A stretch of 64,000 bases of DNA from the NCBI RefSeq assembly GCF_038502225.1, contig NC_091378.1, positions 2,108,539 through 2,172,538 on the forward strand. Reading direction: 5' to 3'. Origin of the DNA: Cherax quadricarinatus (taxonomy: Eukaryota > Arthropoda > Malacostraca > Decapoda > Parastacidae). Position numbers and translations under genes: made by a program. This document shows, one piece after another, positions 22,737 through 36,687 of this stretch; position 1 is the first letter of the stretch, and every line of letters starts with the position of its first letter. Below the pieces are notes generated by a model. The model made no database searches. It had not been told where the DNA came from and saw only the letters and a program-made list of their open reading frames with translations.

Positions 22737-23154
22737 AGGACCGGTTGTTTTGGAGACCAAAACACAATTATATGACTCATGGCTAGCCTCCATCATCATT
22801 CTTGCGCCTCAATATCCTCCACCTTCCTTCCCCCCCCACACCCCTCCACCTTCCTTCATCCCCATCCATCCCTGGAAGGGGGGTCTTGTATCACACACTT
22901 CTGTTTACATCCCTACTCACCTAGCGGTAGAATTAGGTACCTATATGCTAGTCTACTGTTGTGGGTCGTAACCAGGGTAAATGTTCAGAAAAGCTCAGTC
23001 TTGCTGGAATGTCATAATACAGGTGTTTCTGTATTATTGAATGTGCGTCACTTGATTGTATTGTGTATATATGTTCAGTGTATGATTCACTCGGTAGTCT
23101 TGTGGAGGTATAAAACTGTTTGTGTTGGTACACAGAGAGGTTAATATTTCTTGG

Positions 23155-23295
23155 GGAGGGTGGAAGATGGTGGAGATGGTGAGGATGGTGGAGATGGTGA
23201 GGATGGCAGAAATGGCGCAGATGGTGCAAGATGGTGTAGTGAGATGCTACATCTTCAGTGTGGGGGATGAGATGAGGATGGTGGGGGGATGGTGG
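23155..23295. repeat. Degenerate GATGGTGGA/GAGGATGGT repeat
   Basis: Purine-rich repeats of 9-18 bp, such as GGTGGAGATGGTGAGGAT. Confidence 0.7.
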
Positions 23296-23346
23296 TTCAC
23301 GTTACCATAAAATGTGTCACTGGAGACGAGTGTGTCGAAGCTTCGC

Positions 23347-23356
23347 CAGACACACA

Positions 23357-23451
<95 letters not shown>

Positions 23452-23500
23452 TCCCAGGAGCTAAGACTCGACCCCTGCAACCACAAATAGGTGAGTACAC
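23347..23500 (+). mobile_element. (CA)n microsatellite joined to LINE 3' end fragment
   Basis: About 50 CA dinucleotides lie directly before AGGAGCTAAGACTCGACCCC and TGCAACCACAAATAGGTGAG + TACACAC. The latter is the 3' terminus of the LINE family seen in longer form at 39615-40215. The CA-rich tail suggests how the microsatellite arose. Confidence 0.75.
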
Positions 23501-23554
23501 ACTATTAACCTCCTTCTCCTTGGATCAAACCTGCATTATGGCGTATTTCTCAAG

Positions 23555-23712
23555 GGGCACACAAGGGTGAATTACTATTAGCATGGGGAAATGCTAAACC
23601 CGTACGGGAGTCAGGCAGTTCCTGAGGAATGGGAGGTAATTAGGTTTGATCTAAGAAATGGGGATGCTGCTCCAGTCCCTCGGATCAAGAGCCTTTGAAT
23701 GTGGAAGCAGCT
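23555..23712 (-). mobile_element. Family A SINE-like repeat, minus strand
   Basis: ATGGGGAAATGCTAAACCCG and GATCAAGAGCCTTTGAATGT match the reverse of family A (GGTTTAGCGCTTCCCCAT). Confidence 0.55.
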
Positions 23713-23724
23713 ATTGTTTCAGTT

Positions 23725-23953
23725 TCTGTAGGTGGCAGAGTGGCAAGATGGCAGGGTGGCAGAGTGGCAGAATGGCAGGGTGGCAGAGTGCCAGGGTGAC
23801 AGAGTGGCAGGGTGACAGAGTGACAGGGTAGCGGGGTGGCAGTGGCAGGGTGGCAGAGTGGCAGGGTAGCAGGGTGGCAGTGGCAAGGTGCAGAGTAGCA
23901 GAGTGGCAGGGTGGCAGAGTGGCAGGGTGGCAGAGTGGCAGAGTGGCAGAGTG
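23725..23953. repeat. GTGGCAGAGTGGCAGG minisatellite
   Basis: Imperfect 8/9-bp units (GTGGCAGA, GTGGCAGGG). It is followed at 24028-24063 by a (GA)n run. From 24064 to 24365 I see unique sequence and no gene. Confidence 0.85.
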
Positions 23954-24029
23954 AGAGGGGGTTGGTGGATGGATGGGAAAGAATGGGTGGAAAGGTTGAA
24001 CAAAATCTGTGTCAGATTGAAAAACAGAA

Positions 24030-24064
<35 letters not shown>

Positions 24065-24369
24065 TTACTTATACATCTATATACATACATACACACGCGC
24101 GCAAAATCATACTTCCCCTGTCCTCTTCTTTCCTCCTCTCGTCTCTCCCTTACTCCCTGAGATAAGAGAGAGGTAGGGAGTAAGGGAGAGACAGGGAGTA
24201 ACTGTCCAGGGTCATTACCCAGGCCAGTTGAGAAACACTGTCAGCTTTACACATGTAAATGAGCTGCTTAACTAGATGAGATGGTCACACAGAATGCTTT
24301 CACTCCTCTGTCTTAATCTTCTTCATTGTGTTAGTCTCTTAGTGTTGACGGTGTTTGAATGCTTCTACA

Positions 24370-24682
24370 AGTGGTGGTGGTGTGTGTTGGTAATAGTGGT
24401 GGTGTGTGTTGGTGGTAGTGGTGGTGTGTGTTGGTTGTAGTGGTATTGTGTGTGTTGGTGGTAATGGTAGTGTGTGTTGGTGGTAATGGTAGTGTGTGTT
24501 GGTGGTAATGGTGGTGTGTGTGGGTGGTAATGGTAGTGTGTGTTGGTGGTAATGGTAGTGTGTGTTGGTGGTAATGGTGGTGTGTGTGGATGGTACTGGT
24601 GGTGTGTGTGGGTGGTACTGGTGGTGTGTGTGGGTGGTACTGGTGGTGTGTGTTGGTGGTAGTGGTGGTGTGTTGGGGTGAT
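24370..24682. repeat. 23-24 bp GGTGGTAATGGTGGTGTGTG repeat
   Basis: About 13 imperfect copies of GTGTGTTGGTGGTAATGGTG. The minus-strand His/Thr ORF is a repeat artefact. Confidence 0.9.
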
Positions 24683-24788
24683 CACCTTCACCTTGGTCTT
24701 CACCTTCGTTTTCACCGCCTTCACCTTTGTGTCACCTGTGTGCGTGTGTAATTTATTATTAACAACCTGCGAGCACCTAGGTGCAGAA

Positions 24789-24789
<1 letters not shown>

Positions 24790-24858
<69 letters not shown>

Positions 24859-24930
24859 GGACATAGTAGCGACCAGTAAAGAATAACTTTGAATCGACCC
24901 CTTCAACCACAATTAGGTGAGTACACACAC
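24790..24930 (+). mobile_element. (CA)n microsatellite plus LINE 3' end fragment
   Basis: The (CA)n at 24790-24854 is followed by TTGAATCGACCCCTTCAACC and ACAATTAGGTGAGTACACAC. This is the same pairing of microsatellite and LINE terminus as at 23347-23500. Confidence 0.7.
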
Positions 24931-24944
24931 TTTATTCTCGCTAC

Positions 24945-27900
24945 TGTCTACCGTCTATCATGTACTGACTATCATCCATCATCTACTGAGTATCCCCTAT
25001 CATCTACTTTCTATCATCTGTCAACTATTGACTATCATTTACTTACTACCATACCACATCTACTATCTACCATCTATCAACTACTGACTATCATCTACTG
25101 TCTACCATACCTCATCTACTGTCTGCCATCTATCATCTACTTACTGCCATACTCATCTGTCTACCATCCTTCATCTACTCTATCATCCCTCATCTCCTGT
25201 CTACCATCCTTCGTCTACTCTACCATCCTTAATCTACTGTCTACCATCCTTCATCTACTGTCTACCATCCTTCATCTACTGTCTACCATCCTTCATCTAC
25301 TGTCTACCATCCTTCATCTACTCTCCCGTCCCTCATCTACTGTCTACCATCCTTAATCTACTGTCTACCATCCTTCATCTACTGTCTACCATCCTTCATC
25401 TACTGTCTACCATCCTTCATCTACTGTCTACCATCCTTCATCTACTCTCCCGTCCCTCATCTACTGTCTACCATCCTTCATCTACTCTCCCGTCCCTCAT
25501 CTACTGTCTACCATCCTTCATCTACTCTCCCGTCCCTCATCTACTGTCTACCATCCTTCATCTACTGTCTACCATCCTTCATCTACTCTCCCGTCCCTCA
25601 TCTACTGTCTACCATCCTTCATCTACTCTATCATCCCTCATCTCCTGTCTACCATCCTTCGTCTACTCTCCCATCCCTCATCTACTGTCTACCATCCTTC
25701 ATCTACTCTCCCGTCCCTCATCTACTGTCTACCATCCTTCATCTACTCTCCCGTCCCTCATCTACTGTCTACCATCCTTCATCTACTGTCTACCATCCTT
25801 CATCTACTCTCCCGTCCCTCATCTACTGTCTACCATCCTTCATCTACTCTCCCGTCCCTCATCTACTGTCTACCATCCTTCATCTACTGTCTACCATCCT
25901 TCATCTACTCTCCCGTCCCTCATCTACTGTCTACCATCCTTAATCTACTGTCTACCATCCTTCATCTACTGTCTACCATCCTTCATCTACTCTCCCGTCC
26001 CTCATCTACTGTCTACCATCCTTCATCTACTGTCTACCATCCTTCATCTACTCTCCCGTCCCTCATCTACTGTCTACCATCCTTCATCTACTCTCCCGTC
26101 CCTCATCTACTGTCTACCATCCTTCATCTACTGTCTACCATCCTTCATCTACTGTCTACCATCCTTAATCTACTGTCTACCATCCTTCATCTACTCTCCC
26201 GTCCCTCATCTCCTGTCTACCATCCTTCATCTACTGTCTACCATCCTTCATCTACTCTCCCGTCCCTCATCTACTGTCTACCATCCTTCATCTACTCTAC
26301 CATCCTTAATCTACTGTCTACCATCCTTCATCTACTCTCCCGTCCCTCATCTACTGTCTACCATCCTTCATCTCCTGTCTACCATCCTTCATCTACTCTC
26401 CCGTCCCTCATCTACTGTCTACCATCCTTCATCTCCTGTCTACCATCCTTCATCTACTCTCCCGTCCCTCATCTACTGTCTACCATCCTTCATCTACTCT
26501 CCCGTCCCTCATCTACTGTCTACCATCCTTCATCTACTCTCCCGTCCCTCATCTCCTGTCTACCATCCTTCATCTACTGTCTACCATCCTTCATCTACTC
26601 TCCCGTCCCTCATCTACTGTCTACCATCCTTCATCTACTCTACCATCCTTAATCTACTGTCTACCATCCTTCATCTACTCTCCCGTCCCTCATCTCCTGT
26701 CTACCATCCCTCATCTACTGTCTACCATCCTTCATCTACTCTACCATCCTTAATCTACTGTCTACCATCCTTCATCTACTCTCCCGTCCCTCATCTACTG
26801 TCTACCATCCTTCATCTACTGTCTACCATCCTTCATCTACTCTCCCGTCCCTCATCTACTGTCTACCATCCTTCATCTACTCTACCATCCTTAATCTACT
26901 GTCTACCATCCTTCATCTACTCTCCCGTCCCTCATCTACTGTCTACCATCCTTCATCTACTCTCCCGTCCCTCATCTACTGTCTACCATCCTTCATCTAC
27001 TCTCCCGTCCCTCATCTCCTGTCTACCATCCTTCGTCTACTCTACCATCCTTAATCTACTGTCTACCATCCTTCATCTACTCTCCCGTCCCTCATCTCCT
27101 GTCTACCATCCTTCATCTACTGTCTACCATCCTTCATCTACTGTCTACCATCCTTCATCTACTGTCTACCATCCTTCATCTACTGTCTACCATCCTTCAT
27201 CTACTGTCTACCATCCTTCATCTACTGTCTACCATCCTTCATCTACTCTACCATCCTTCATCTACTGTCTACCATCCTTCATCTACTGTCTACCATCCTT
27301 CATCTACTCTACCATCCTTCATCTACTGTCTACCATCCTTCATCTACTGTCTACCATCCTTCATCTACTCTACCATCCTTCATCTACTGTCTACCATCCT
27401 TCATCTACTGTCTACCATCCTTCATCTACTCTCCCGTCCCTCATCTCCTGTCTACCATCCTTCATCTACTGTCTACCATCCTTCATCTACTGTCTACCAT
27501 CCTTCATCTACTCTACCATCCTTCATCTACTCTACCATCCTTCATCTCCTGTCTACCATCCTTCATCTCCTGTCTACCATCCTTCATCTCCTGTCTACCA
27601 TCCTTCATCTACTGTCTACCATCCTTCATCTACTCTACCATCCTTCATCTACTGTCTACCATCCTTCATCTACTGTCTACCATCCTTCATCTACTCTACC
27701 ATCCTTCATCTACTCTACCATCCTTCATCTACTGTCTACCATCCTTCATCTCCTGTCTACCATCCTTCATCTCCTGTCTACCATCCTTCATCTCCTGTCT
27801 ACCATCCTTCATCTACTCTACCATCCTTCATCTACTGTCTACCATCCTTCATCTACTGTCTACCATCCTTCATCTACTCTACCATCCTTCATCTACTGTC

Positions 27901-30900
27901 TACCATCCTTCATCTACTGTCTACCATCCTTCATCTACTCTCCCGTCCCTCATCTCCTGTCTACCATCCTTCATCTACTGTCTACCATCCTTCATCTACT
28001 GTCTACCATCCTTCATCTACTCTACCATCCTTCATCTACTCTACCATCCTTCATCTCCTGTCTACCATCCTTCATCACCTGTCTACCATCCTTCATCTCC
28101 TGTCTACCATCCTTCATCTACTGTCTACCATCCTTCATCTACTGTCTACCATCCTTCATCTACTGTCTACCATCCTTCATCTACTCTCCCGTCCCTCATC
28201 TCCTGTCTACCATCCTTCATCTACTGTCTACCATCCTTCATCTACTCTACCATCCTTCATCTACTGTCTACCATCCTTCATCTACTCTACCATCCTTCAT
28301 CTACTGTCTACCATCCTTCATCTACTGTCTACCATCCTTCATCTACTGTCTACCATCCTTCATCTACTGTCTACCATCCTTCATCTACTGTCTACCATCC
28401 CTCATCTACTGTCTACCATCCTTCATCTACTGTCTACCATCCTTCATCTACTCTCCCGTCCCTCATCTACTCTACCATCCTTCATCTACTGTCTACCATC
28501 CTTCATCTACTGTCTACCATCCTTCATCTACTCTACCATCCCTCATCTACTGTCTACCATCCTTCATCTACTGTCTACCATCCTTCATCTACTGTCTACC
28601 ATCCATCTACTCTCCCGTCCCTCATCTACTGTCTACCATCCTTCATCTACTGTCTACCATCCTTCATCTACTGTCTACCATCCTTCATCTACTGTCTACC
28701 ATCCTTCATCTACTGTCTACCATCCTTCATCTACTGTCTACCATCCTTCATCTACTGTCTACCATCCTTCATCTACTCTACCATCCTTCATCTACTGTCT
28801 ACCATCCTTCATCTACTGTCTACCATCCTTCATCTACTCTACCATCCTTCATCTACTGTCTACCATCCTTCATCTACTGTCTACCATCCTTCATCTACTG
28901 TCTACCATCCTTCATCTACTCTACCATCCTTCATCTACTGTCTACCATCCCTCATCTACTGTCTACCATCCTTCATCTACTGTCTACCATCCTTCATCTA
29001 CTCTCCCGTCCCTCATCTACTCTACCATCCTTCATCTACTGTCTACCATCCTTCATCTACTGTCTACCATCCTTCATCTACTGTCTACCATCCTTCATCT
29101 ACTCTCCCGTCCCTCATCTACTCTACCATCCTTCATCTACTGTCTACCATCCTTCATCTACTCTACCATCCCTCATCTACTGTCTACCATCCTTCATCTA
29201 CTGTCTACCATCCTTCATCTACTGTCTACCATCCTTCATCTACTCTCCCGTCCCTCATCTACTGTCTACCATCCTTCATCTACTCTCCCGTCCCTCATCT
29301 ACTGTCTACCATCCTTCATCTACTGTCTACCATCCTTCATCTACTCTCCCGTCCCTCATCTACTGTCTACCATCCTTCATCTACTGTCTACCATCCTTCA
29401 TCTACTCTCCCGTCCCTCATCTACTGTCTACCATCCTTCATCTACTGTCTACCATCCTTCATCTACTGTCTACCATCCTTCATCTACTCTCCCGTCCCTC
29501 ATCTACTGTCTACCATCCTTCATCTACTGTCTACCATCCTTCATCTACTGTCTACCATCCTTCATCTACTGTCTACCATCCTTCATCTACTCTCCCGTCC
29601 CTCATCTACTGTCTACCATCCTTCATCTACTGTCTACCATCCTTCATCTACTGTCTACCATCCTTCATCTACTGTCTACCATCCTTCATCTACTGTCTAC
29701 CATCCTTCATCTACTGTCTACCATCCTTCATCTACTGTCTACCATCCTTCATCTACTGTCTACCATCCTTCATCTACTCTACCATCCTTCATCTACTGTC
29801 TACCATCCTTCATCTACTGTCTACCATCCTTCATCTACTGTCTACCATCCTTCATCTACTGTCTACCATCCTTCATCTACTCTACCATCCTTCATCTACT
29901 GTCTACCATCCTTCATCTACTGTCTACCATCCTTCATCTACTCTCCCGTCCCTCATCTCCTGTCTACCATCCTTCATCTACTGTCTACCATCCTTCATCT
30001 ACTGTCTACCATCCTTCATCTACTCTACCATCCTTCATCTACTGTCTACCATCCTTCATCTACTCTACCATCCTTCATCTACTGTCTACCATCCTTCATC
30101 TACTGTCTACCATCCTTCATCTACTGTCTACCATCCTTCATCTACTCTACCATCCTTCATCTACTGTCTACCATCCCTCATCTACTGTCTACCATCCTTC
30201 ATCTACTGTCTACCATCCTTCATCTACTGTCTACCATCCTTCATCTACTCTCCCGTCCCTCATCTACTGTCTACCATCCTTCATCTACTGTCTACCATCC
30301 TTCATCTACTGTCTACCATCCTTCATCTACTGTCTACCATCCTTCATCTACTGTCTACCATCCTTCATCTACTGTCTACCATCCTTCATCTACTGTCTAC
30401 CATCCCTCATCTACTGTCTACCATCCTTCATCTACTCTCCCGTCCCTCATCTACTGTCTACCATCCTTCATCTACTGTCTACCATCCTTCATCTACTGTC
30501 TACCATCCTTCATCTACTCTCCCGTCCCTCATCTACTGTCTACCATCCTTCATCTACTCTACCATCCTTCATCTACTGTCTACCATCCTTCATCTACTGT
30601 CTACCATCCTTCATCTACTCTCCCGTCCTTCATCTACTGTCTACCATCCTTCATCTACTCTACCATCCTTCATCTACTGTCTACCATCCTTCATCTACTG
30701 TCTACCATCCTTCATCTACTGTCTACCATCCTTCATCTACTCTCCCGTCCCTCATCTACTGTCTACCATCCTTCATCTACTCTAGCATCCCTCATCTACT
30801 GTCTACCATCCTTCATCTACTCTAGCATCCCTCATCTACTGTCTACCATCCTTCATCTACTCTCCCGTCCCTCATCTACTGCCTACCATCCTTCATCTAC

Positions 30901-31092
30901 TCTCCCATCCCTCATCTACTGTCTACCATCCCTCATCTACTGTCTACCATCCCTCATCTACTGTCTACCATCCCTCATCTACTGTCTACCATCCCTCATC
31001 TACTGTCTACCATCCCTCATCTACTGTCTACCATCCCTCATCTACTGTCTACCATCCCTCATCTACTGTCTACCAATCCTTTATCTACTCTA
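24945..31092. repeat. 21/19-bp satellite array, 6.1 kb
   Basis: Units TCTACTGTCTACCATCCTTC + A (21 bp) mixed with 19-bp TCTACTCTCCCGTCCCTCA and TCTACTCTACCATCCTTCA. It is the largest array in the window. CCCGTCCC-type units dominate 25320-27100 and are rarer after. The right edge (30900-31080) is a homogeneous run of CTGTCTACCATCCCTCATCT, consistent with recent expansion at the boundary. No genes. Confidence 0.97.
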
Positions 31093-31560
31093 TCATTAAC
31101 AAATTATTTCTTCACGTCCACTCAATAGCGATAAAAAAAAGTCTTCGGTTTTTTTCCTTTATTTAATTATATTATTTTTGAGAAATATCCCGGTTTTTAA
31201 AACTTGTTTTATCTCTCAACATCATGCACAAAAATGGTTTATTATACACCTGATTATAACGTGGTTTATACACGTGAAAAAAGTTTTAAAACACCAGTGT
31301 AGTGGAAATAAATATAGCAGTCAGGCACTGCACCACAAAAGCGTTGAAAATATATACGTAGTGAAAGCAGATAGTAGTCACAAGTATATCACCGGTATAC
31401 AACAGGTATATCACATGATATAACACCTATAGAAGTATATCACACATATAACAGATATACAACAGGTATATCACATGTATATATGACAGCTATACAAGAG
31501 GTATATCACGTGCATATGACAGCTATACAAGAGGTATATCTGTCATATATAGGGAGAGGG
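31093..31560. other. AT-rich spacer with TATATCACATG repeats
   Basis: Unique AT-rich DNA. From about 31385 to 31545 there are degenerate copies of ACAGGTATATCACATGTATA. The 81-codon ORF at 31178 has no support. Confidence 0.6.
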
Positions 31561-31569
31561 TTGACTACT

Positions 31570-31892
31570 GTGACCTTCATGATGCTGTGACCTTCATCAT
31601 GCTGTGACCATCATGCTGTGACCTTCATCATGCTGTGACCATCATGCTGTGACCATCATGCTGTGACCTTCATGCTGTGACCATCATGCTGTGACCTTCA
31701 TGCTGTGACCTTCATCATGCTGTGACCTTCATGCTGTGACCTTCATCATGCTGTGACCTTCATGCTGTGACCTTCATCATGCTGTGACCTTCATCATGCT
31801 GTGACCTTCATGCTGTGACCTTCATGCTGTGACCTTCATCATGCTGTGACCTTCATCATGCTGTGACCTTCATGCTGTGACCTTCATGCATG
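31570..31892. repeat. 17/14-bp minisatellite
   Basis: About 20 units, CTGTGACCTTCATCATG (17 bp) or CTGTGACCTTCATG (14 bp). Confidence 0.93.
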
Positions 31893-31974
31893 ACGTTGCT
31901 CGCTAAGATTTCACACTCTCGTGGATGTAATGAACTGCGTAAACAACTTGACATATAGTTCAAAACAACTGATG

Positions 31975-34697
31975 TTGTAGTAACAGGTGTTGTGGTTGTT
32001 ATTGTTGTTGTAGTAACAGGTGTTGTGGTTGTTATTGTTGTTGTAGTAACAGAGGTGTTGTGGTTGTTATTGTTGTTGTAGTAACAGAGGTGTTGTGGTT
32101 GTTATTGTTGTTGTAGTAACAGGTGTTGTGGTTGTTATTGTTGTTGTAGTAACAGAGGTGTTGTGGTTGTTATTGTTGTTGTAGTAACAGGTGTTGTGGT
32201 TGTTATTGTTGTTGTAGTAACAGAGGTGTTGTGGTTGTTATTGTTGTTGTAGTAACAGAGGTGTTGTGGTTGTTATTGTTGTTGTAGTAACAGAGGTGTT
32301 GTGGTTGTTATTGTTGTTGTAGTAACAGAGGTGTTGTGGTTGTTATTGTTGTTGTAGTAACAGAGGTGTTGTGGTTGTTATTGTTGTTGTAGTAACAGAG
32401 GTGTTGTGGTTGTTATTGTTGTTGTAGTAACAGAGGTTTTGTGGTTGTTATTGTTGTTGTAGTAACAGGTGTTGTGGTTGTTATTGTTGTTGTAGTAACA
32501 GAGGTGTTGTGGTTGTTATTGTTGTTGTAGTAACAGAGGTGTTGTGGTTGTTATTGTTGTTGTAGTAACAGGTGTTGTGGTTGTTATTGTTGTAGTAACA
32601 GAGGTGTTGTGGTTGTTATTGTTGTAGTAACAGAGGTGTTGTGGTTGTTATTGTTGTTGTAGTAACAGAGGTGTTGTGGTTGTTATTGTTGTTGTAGTAA
32701 CAGAGGTGTTGTGGTTGTTATTGTTGTTGTAGTAACAGAGGTGTTGTGGTTGTTATTGTTGTTGTAGTAACAGAGGTGTTGTGGTTGTTATTGTTGTTGT
32801 AGTAACAGAGGTGTTGTGGTTGTTATTGTTGTTGTAGTAACAGAGGTGTTGTGGTTGTTATTGTTGTTGTAGTAACAGGTGTTGTGGTTGTTATTGTTGT
32901 TGTAGTAACAGAGGTGTTGTGGTTGTTATTGTTGTTGTAGTAACAGGTGTTGTGGTTGTTATTGTTGTTGTAGTAACAGGTGTTGTGGTTGTTATTGTTG
33001 TTGTAGTAACAGAGGTGTTGTGGTTGTTATTGTTGTTGTAGTAACAGAGGTGTTGTGGTTGTTATTGTTGTTGTAGTAACAGGTGTTATGGTTGTTATTG
33101 TTGTTGTAGTAACAGAGGTGTTGTGGTTGTTATTGTTGTTGTAGTAACAGAGGTGTTGTGGTTGTTATTGTTGTTGTAGTAACAGAGGTGTTGTGGTTGT
33201 TATTGTTGTTGTAGTAACAGAGGTGTGGTGGTTGTTATTGTTGTTGTAGTAACAGGTGTTGTGGTTGTTATTGTTGTTGTAACAGAGGTGTTGTGGTTGT
33301 TATTGTTGTTGTAGTAACAGGTGTTGTGGTTGTTATTGTTGTTGTAGTAACAGGTGTTGTGGTTGTTATTGTTGCTGTAGTAACAGAGGTGTTGTGGTTG
33401 TTATTGTTGTTGTAGTAACAGAGGTGTTGTGGTTGTTATTGTTGTTGTAGTAACAGGTGTTGTGGTTGTTATTGTTGTTGTAGTAACAGGTGTTGTGGTT
33501 GTTATTGTTGTTGTAGTAACAGAGGTGTTGTGGTTGTTATTGTTGTTGTAGTAACAGGTGTTGTGGTTGTTATTGTTGTTGTAGTAACAGAGGTGTTGTG
33601 GTTGTTATTGTTGTTGTAGTAACAGAGGTGTTGTGGTTGTTATTGTTGTTGTAGTAACAGGTGTTGTGGTTGTTATTGTTGTTGTAGTAACAGAGGTGTT
33701 GTGGTTGTTATTGTTGTTGTAGTAACAGGTGTTGTGGTTGTTATTGTTGTTGTAGTAACAGGTGTTGTGGTTGTTATTGTTGTTGTAGTAACAGAGGTGT
33801 TGTGGTTGTTATTGTTGTAGTAACAGAGGTGTTGTGGTTGTTATTGTTGTTGTAGTAACAGGTGTTGTGGTTGTTATTGTTGTTGTAGTAACAGGTGTTG
33901 TGGTTGTTATTGTTGTTGTAGTAACAGGTGTTGTGGTTGTTATTGTTGTTGTAGTAACAGAGGTGTTGTGGTTGTTATTGTTGTTGTAGTAACAGAGGTG
34001 TTGTGGTTGTTATTGTTGTTGTAGTAACAGGTGTTGTGGTTGTTATTGTTGTAGTAACAGGTGTTGTGGTTGTTATTGTTGTTGTAGTAACAGGTGTTGT
34101 GGTTGTTATTGTTTTTGTAGTAACAGAGGTGTTGTGGTTGTTATTGTTGTTGTAGTAACAGGTGTTGTGGTTGTTATTGTTGTTGTAGTAACAGGTGTTG
34201 TGGTTGTTATTGTTGTTGTAGTAACAGAGGTGTTGTGGTTGTTATTGTTGTTGTAGTAACAGAGGTGTTGTGGTTGTTATTGTTGTTGTAGTAACAGGTG
34301 TTGTGGTTGTTATTGTTGTTGTAGTAACAGAGGTGTTGTGGTTGTTATTGTTGTTGTAGTAACAGAGGTGTTGTGGTTGTTATTGTTGTTGTAGTAACAG
34401 AGGTGTTGTGGTTGTTATTGTTGTTGTAGTAACAGAGGTGTTGTGGTTGTTATTGTTGTTGTAGTAACAGAGGTGTTGTGGTTGTTATTGTTGTTGTAGT
34501 AACAGGTGTTGTGGTTGTTATTGTTGTTGTAGTAACAGAGGTGTTGTGGTTGTTATTGTTGTTGTAGTAACAGGTGTTGTGGTTGTTATTGTTGTTGTAG
34601 TAACAGAGGTGTTGTGGTTGTTATTGTTGTTGTAGTAACAGGTGTTGTGGTTGTTATTGTTGTTGTAGTAACAGAGGTGTTGTGGTTGTTATTGTTC
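31975..34697. repeat. 35/33-bp satellite, 2.7 kb
   Basis: About 80 units of GTTGTTGTAGTAACAGAGGT + GTTGTGGTTGTTATT. Units with AG inserted (35 bp) or lacking it (33 bp) are interspersed, with a few 32- or 30-bp forms that lost one GTT. C appears at a single position per unit. Confidence 0.97.
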
Positions 34698-34724
34698 GTG
34701 TCTTCTTTCTTCTCCTTTTTCTTA

Positions 34725-34732
34725 TTCCTTTT

Positions 34733-34820
<88 letters not shown>
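34725..34820. repeat. (GTT)n then (ATT)n microsatellite
   Basis: About 13 GTT units pass directly into about 15 ATT units. Confidence 0.95.
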
Positions 34821-34824
<4 letters not shown>

Positions 34825-34835
34825 TCTTATTTGTA

Positions 34836-35444
34836 TGCTCTTCACCACCTCTTCCCCCTCCTCCTCCTCCTCCTCCTCCTCCTCCTCCTCTTCCCCCTCC
34901 TCCTCCTCTTCCTCCTCCTCCTCCTCCTCTTCCCCCTCCTCTTCCTCCTCCTCCTCCTCTTCCCCTCCTCCTCCTCTTCCTCCTCCTCCTTCTCCTCTTC
35001 CCCTCCCCCTCCTCCTCTTCTTCTCCTCCTCCTCCTCCTCTTCCTCCTCCTCCTTCTCCTCTTCCTCCTCCTCCTTCTCCTCTTCCCCTCCCCCTCCTCC
35101 TCTTCTTCTCCTCCTCCTCCTCCTCTTCCTCCTCCTCCTTCTCCTCTTCCCCTCCCCCTCCTCCTCTTCTTCTCCTCCTCCTCCTCCTCTTCCTCCTCCT
35201 CCTCCTCCTCTTCCCCTCCTCCTTCTCCTCTTCCCCTCCTCCTCCTCCTCTTCCCCCTCCTCCTCTTCCTCCTCCTCCTCCTCCTCTTCTTCCTCCTCCT
35301 CCTCCTCCTCTTTCTCCTCTTCCTCTTCCCCCTCCTCCTCCTCTTCCCCCTCCTCCTCCTCCCCTCCTCCTCCTCCTCTTCCTCCCACTCTTCCCCTCCT
35401 CCTCCTCCTCCTCTTCCCCCTCCTCCTCCTCCTCCTCTTCATCC

Positions 35445-35479
<35 letters not shown>

Positions 35480-35937
35480 CTCCTCTTCCCCCTCCTCTTC
35501 CTCCTCCTCTTCCCCTCCTCCTCCTCCTCTTCCCCCAACCCTCCTCCTCCTCCTCTTCTTCCCCTCCTCCTCCTCCTCTCCCTCCTCCTCCTCCTCCTCC
35601 TCCTCCTCTTCCCCTCCTCCTCCTCCTCTTCCCCTCCTCCTCCTCTTCTCTCTCCTCCTTCACTTCCTCCTCCTCCCCCTCCTCCTCTTCCTCCTCCTCC
35701 TCCTCCTCCTCCTCTTCCCCCTCGTCCTCCTCTTCCTCCTCTTCCCCCTCCTCCTCCTCTTCCTCCTCCTTCTCCTCCTCTTCCCCTCCTCCTCCTCTTC
35801 CCCCTTCTCCTCCTCTTTCTTCTCCTCCTCCTCCTCCTCCTCCTCTTCCCTCTCCTCCTCCTCCTCCTCCTCCTCCTCCTCTTCCCCCTCCTCCTCTTCT
35901 TCCTTCTCCTCCTCCTCCTCTTCCCCTCCTCCTCCTC

Positions 35938-35983
<46 letters not shown>

Positions 35984-36127
35984 CCCTCCTCCTCCTCCTC
36001 CTCTTCCCCCTCCTCCTCCTCCTCTTCCCCCTCCTCCTCCCCCTCCTCCTCCTCCTCCTCTTCCCCCTCTTCCCCCTCCTCCTCCTCTTCCCCCTCCTCC
36101 TCCTCCTCTTCCCCCTCCTCCTCCTCC
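34836..36127. repeat. Polypyrimidine (CCT/CTT) tract, 1.3 kb
   Basis: The plus strand is almost entirely C and T (CCTCCTCCTCTTCCCCCTCC style), with only a few stray purines. Long mirror-symmetric runs could form triplex (H-DNA). ORFs on either strand (Ser/Pro/Leu or Glu/Arg/Gly) are composition artefacts. Confidence 0.97.
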
Positions 36128-36575
36128 GGAACATTAAGTCTAGTGTAAGTCATATAAAAAATATACTCGTGTATACCAGTACATATTAGTGTCAAGTATA
36201 CACATGTATATACACAGTATATACAGTATACTCTAATTCAAGATTGTAAAGAAATATTCTGATTATTTTGTATTAATAGACCATTTTATGTAAAAATGTA
36301 ATATTTTGCGTAATTCCAGTCTATCTGGAGTTGCTATATATATATATATACGTATATATATATATCTATTTTTTTTTCATTTCAATTTGGTAAAACTGTT
36401 GCCTACAAATACGATGAGGCTGACTGACTGGGTTACTTAGGGCATGATATCCGCGCTGTGGCTGGTGACGCTAGGCTACGTTATGTCACTTATATGTCAC
36501 ACTTGTGTAGTAAATGTTAATGAATGGGTGTACAGACAGTCTGAAGGATCAACACCACCTAAGTCATATCTAATA

Positions 36576-36579
<4 letters not shown>

Positions 36580-36627
<48 letters not shown>
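36580..36627. repeat. (TTA)n microsatellite
   Basis: About 16 TTA units. An AT dinucleotide run also lies at 36337-36366. The rest of 36130-36680 is AT-rich unique sequence. Confidence 0.9.
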
Positions 36628-36628
<1 letters not shown>

Positions 36629-36687
36629 TCATAAATTATTTAAAGTAAACTAAAAGGAAGAAAACATTTAGGATAAAAGTGTTTAAA

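Noticed and set aside
34614..36195. Ser/Pro/Leu and Glu/Arg/Gly ORFs of about 500 residues
   Set aside because: Composition artefact of the polypyrimidine tract.
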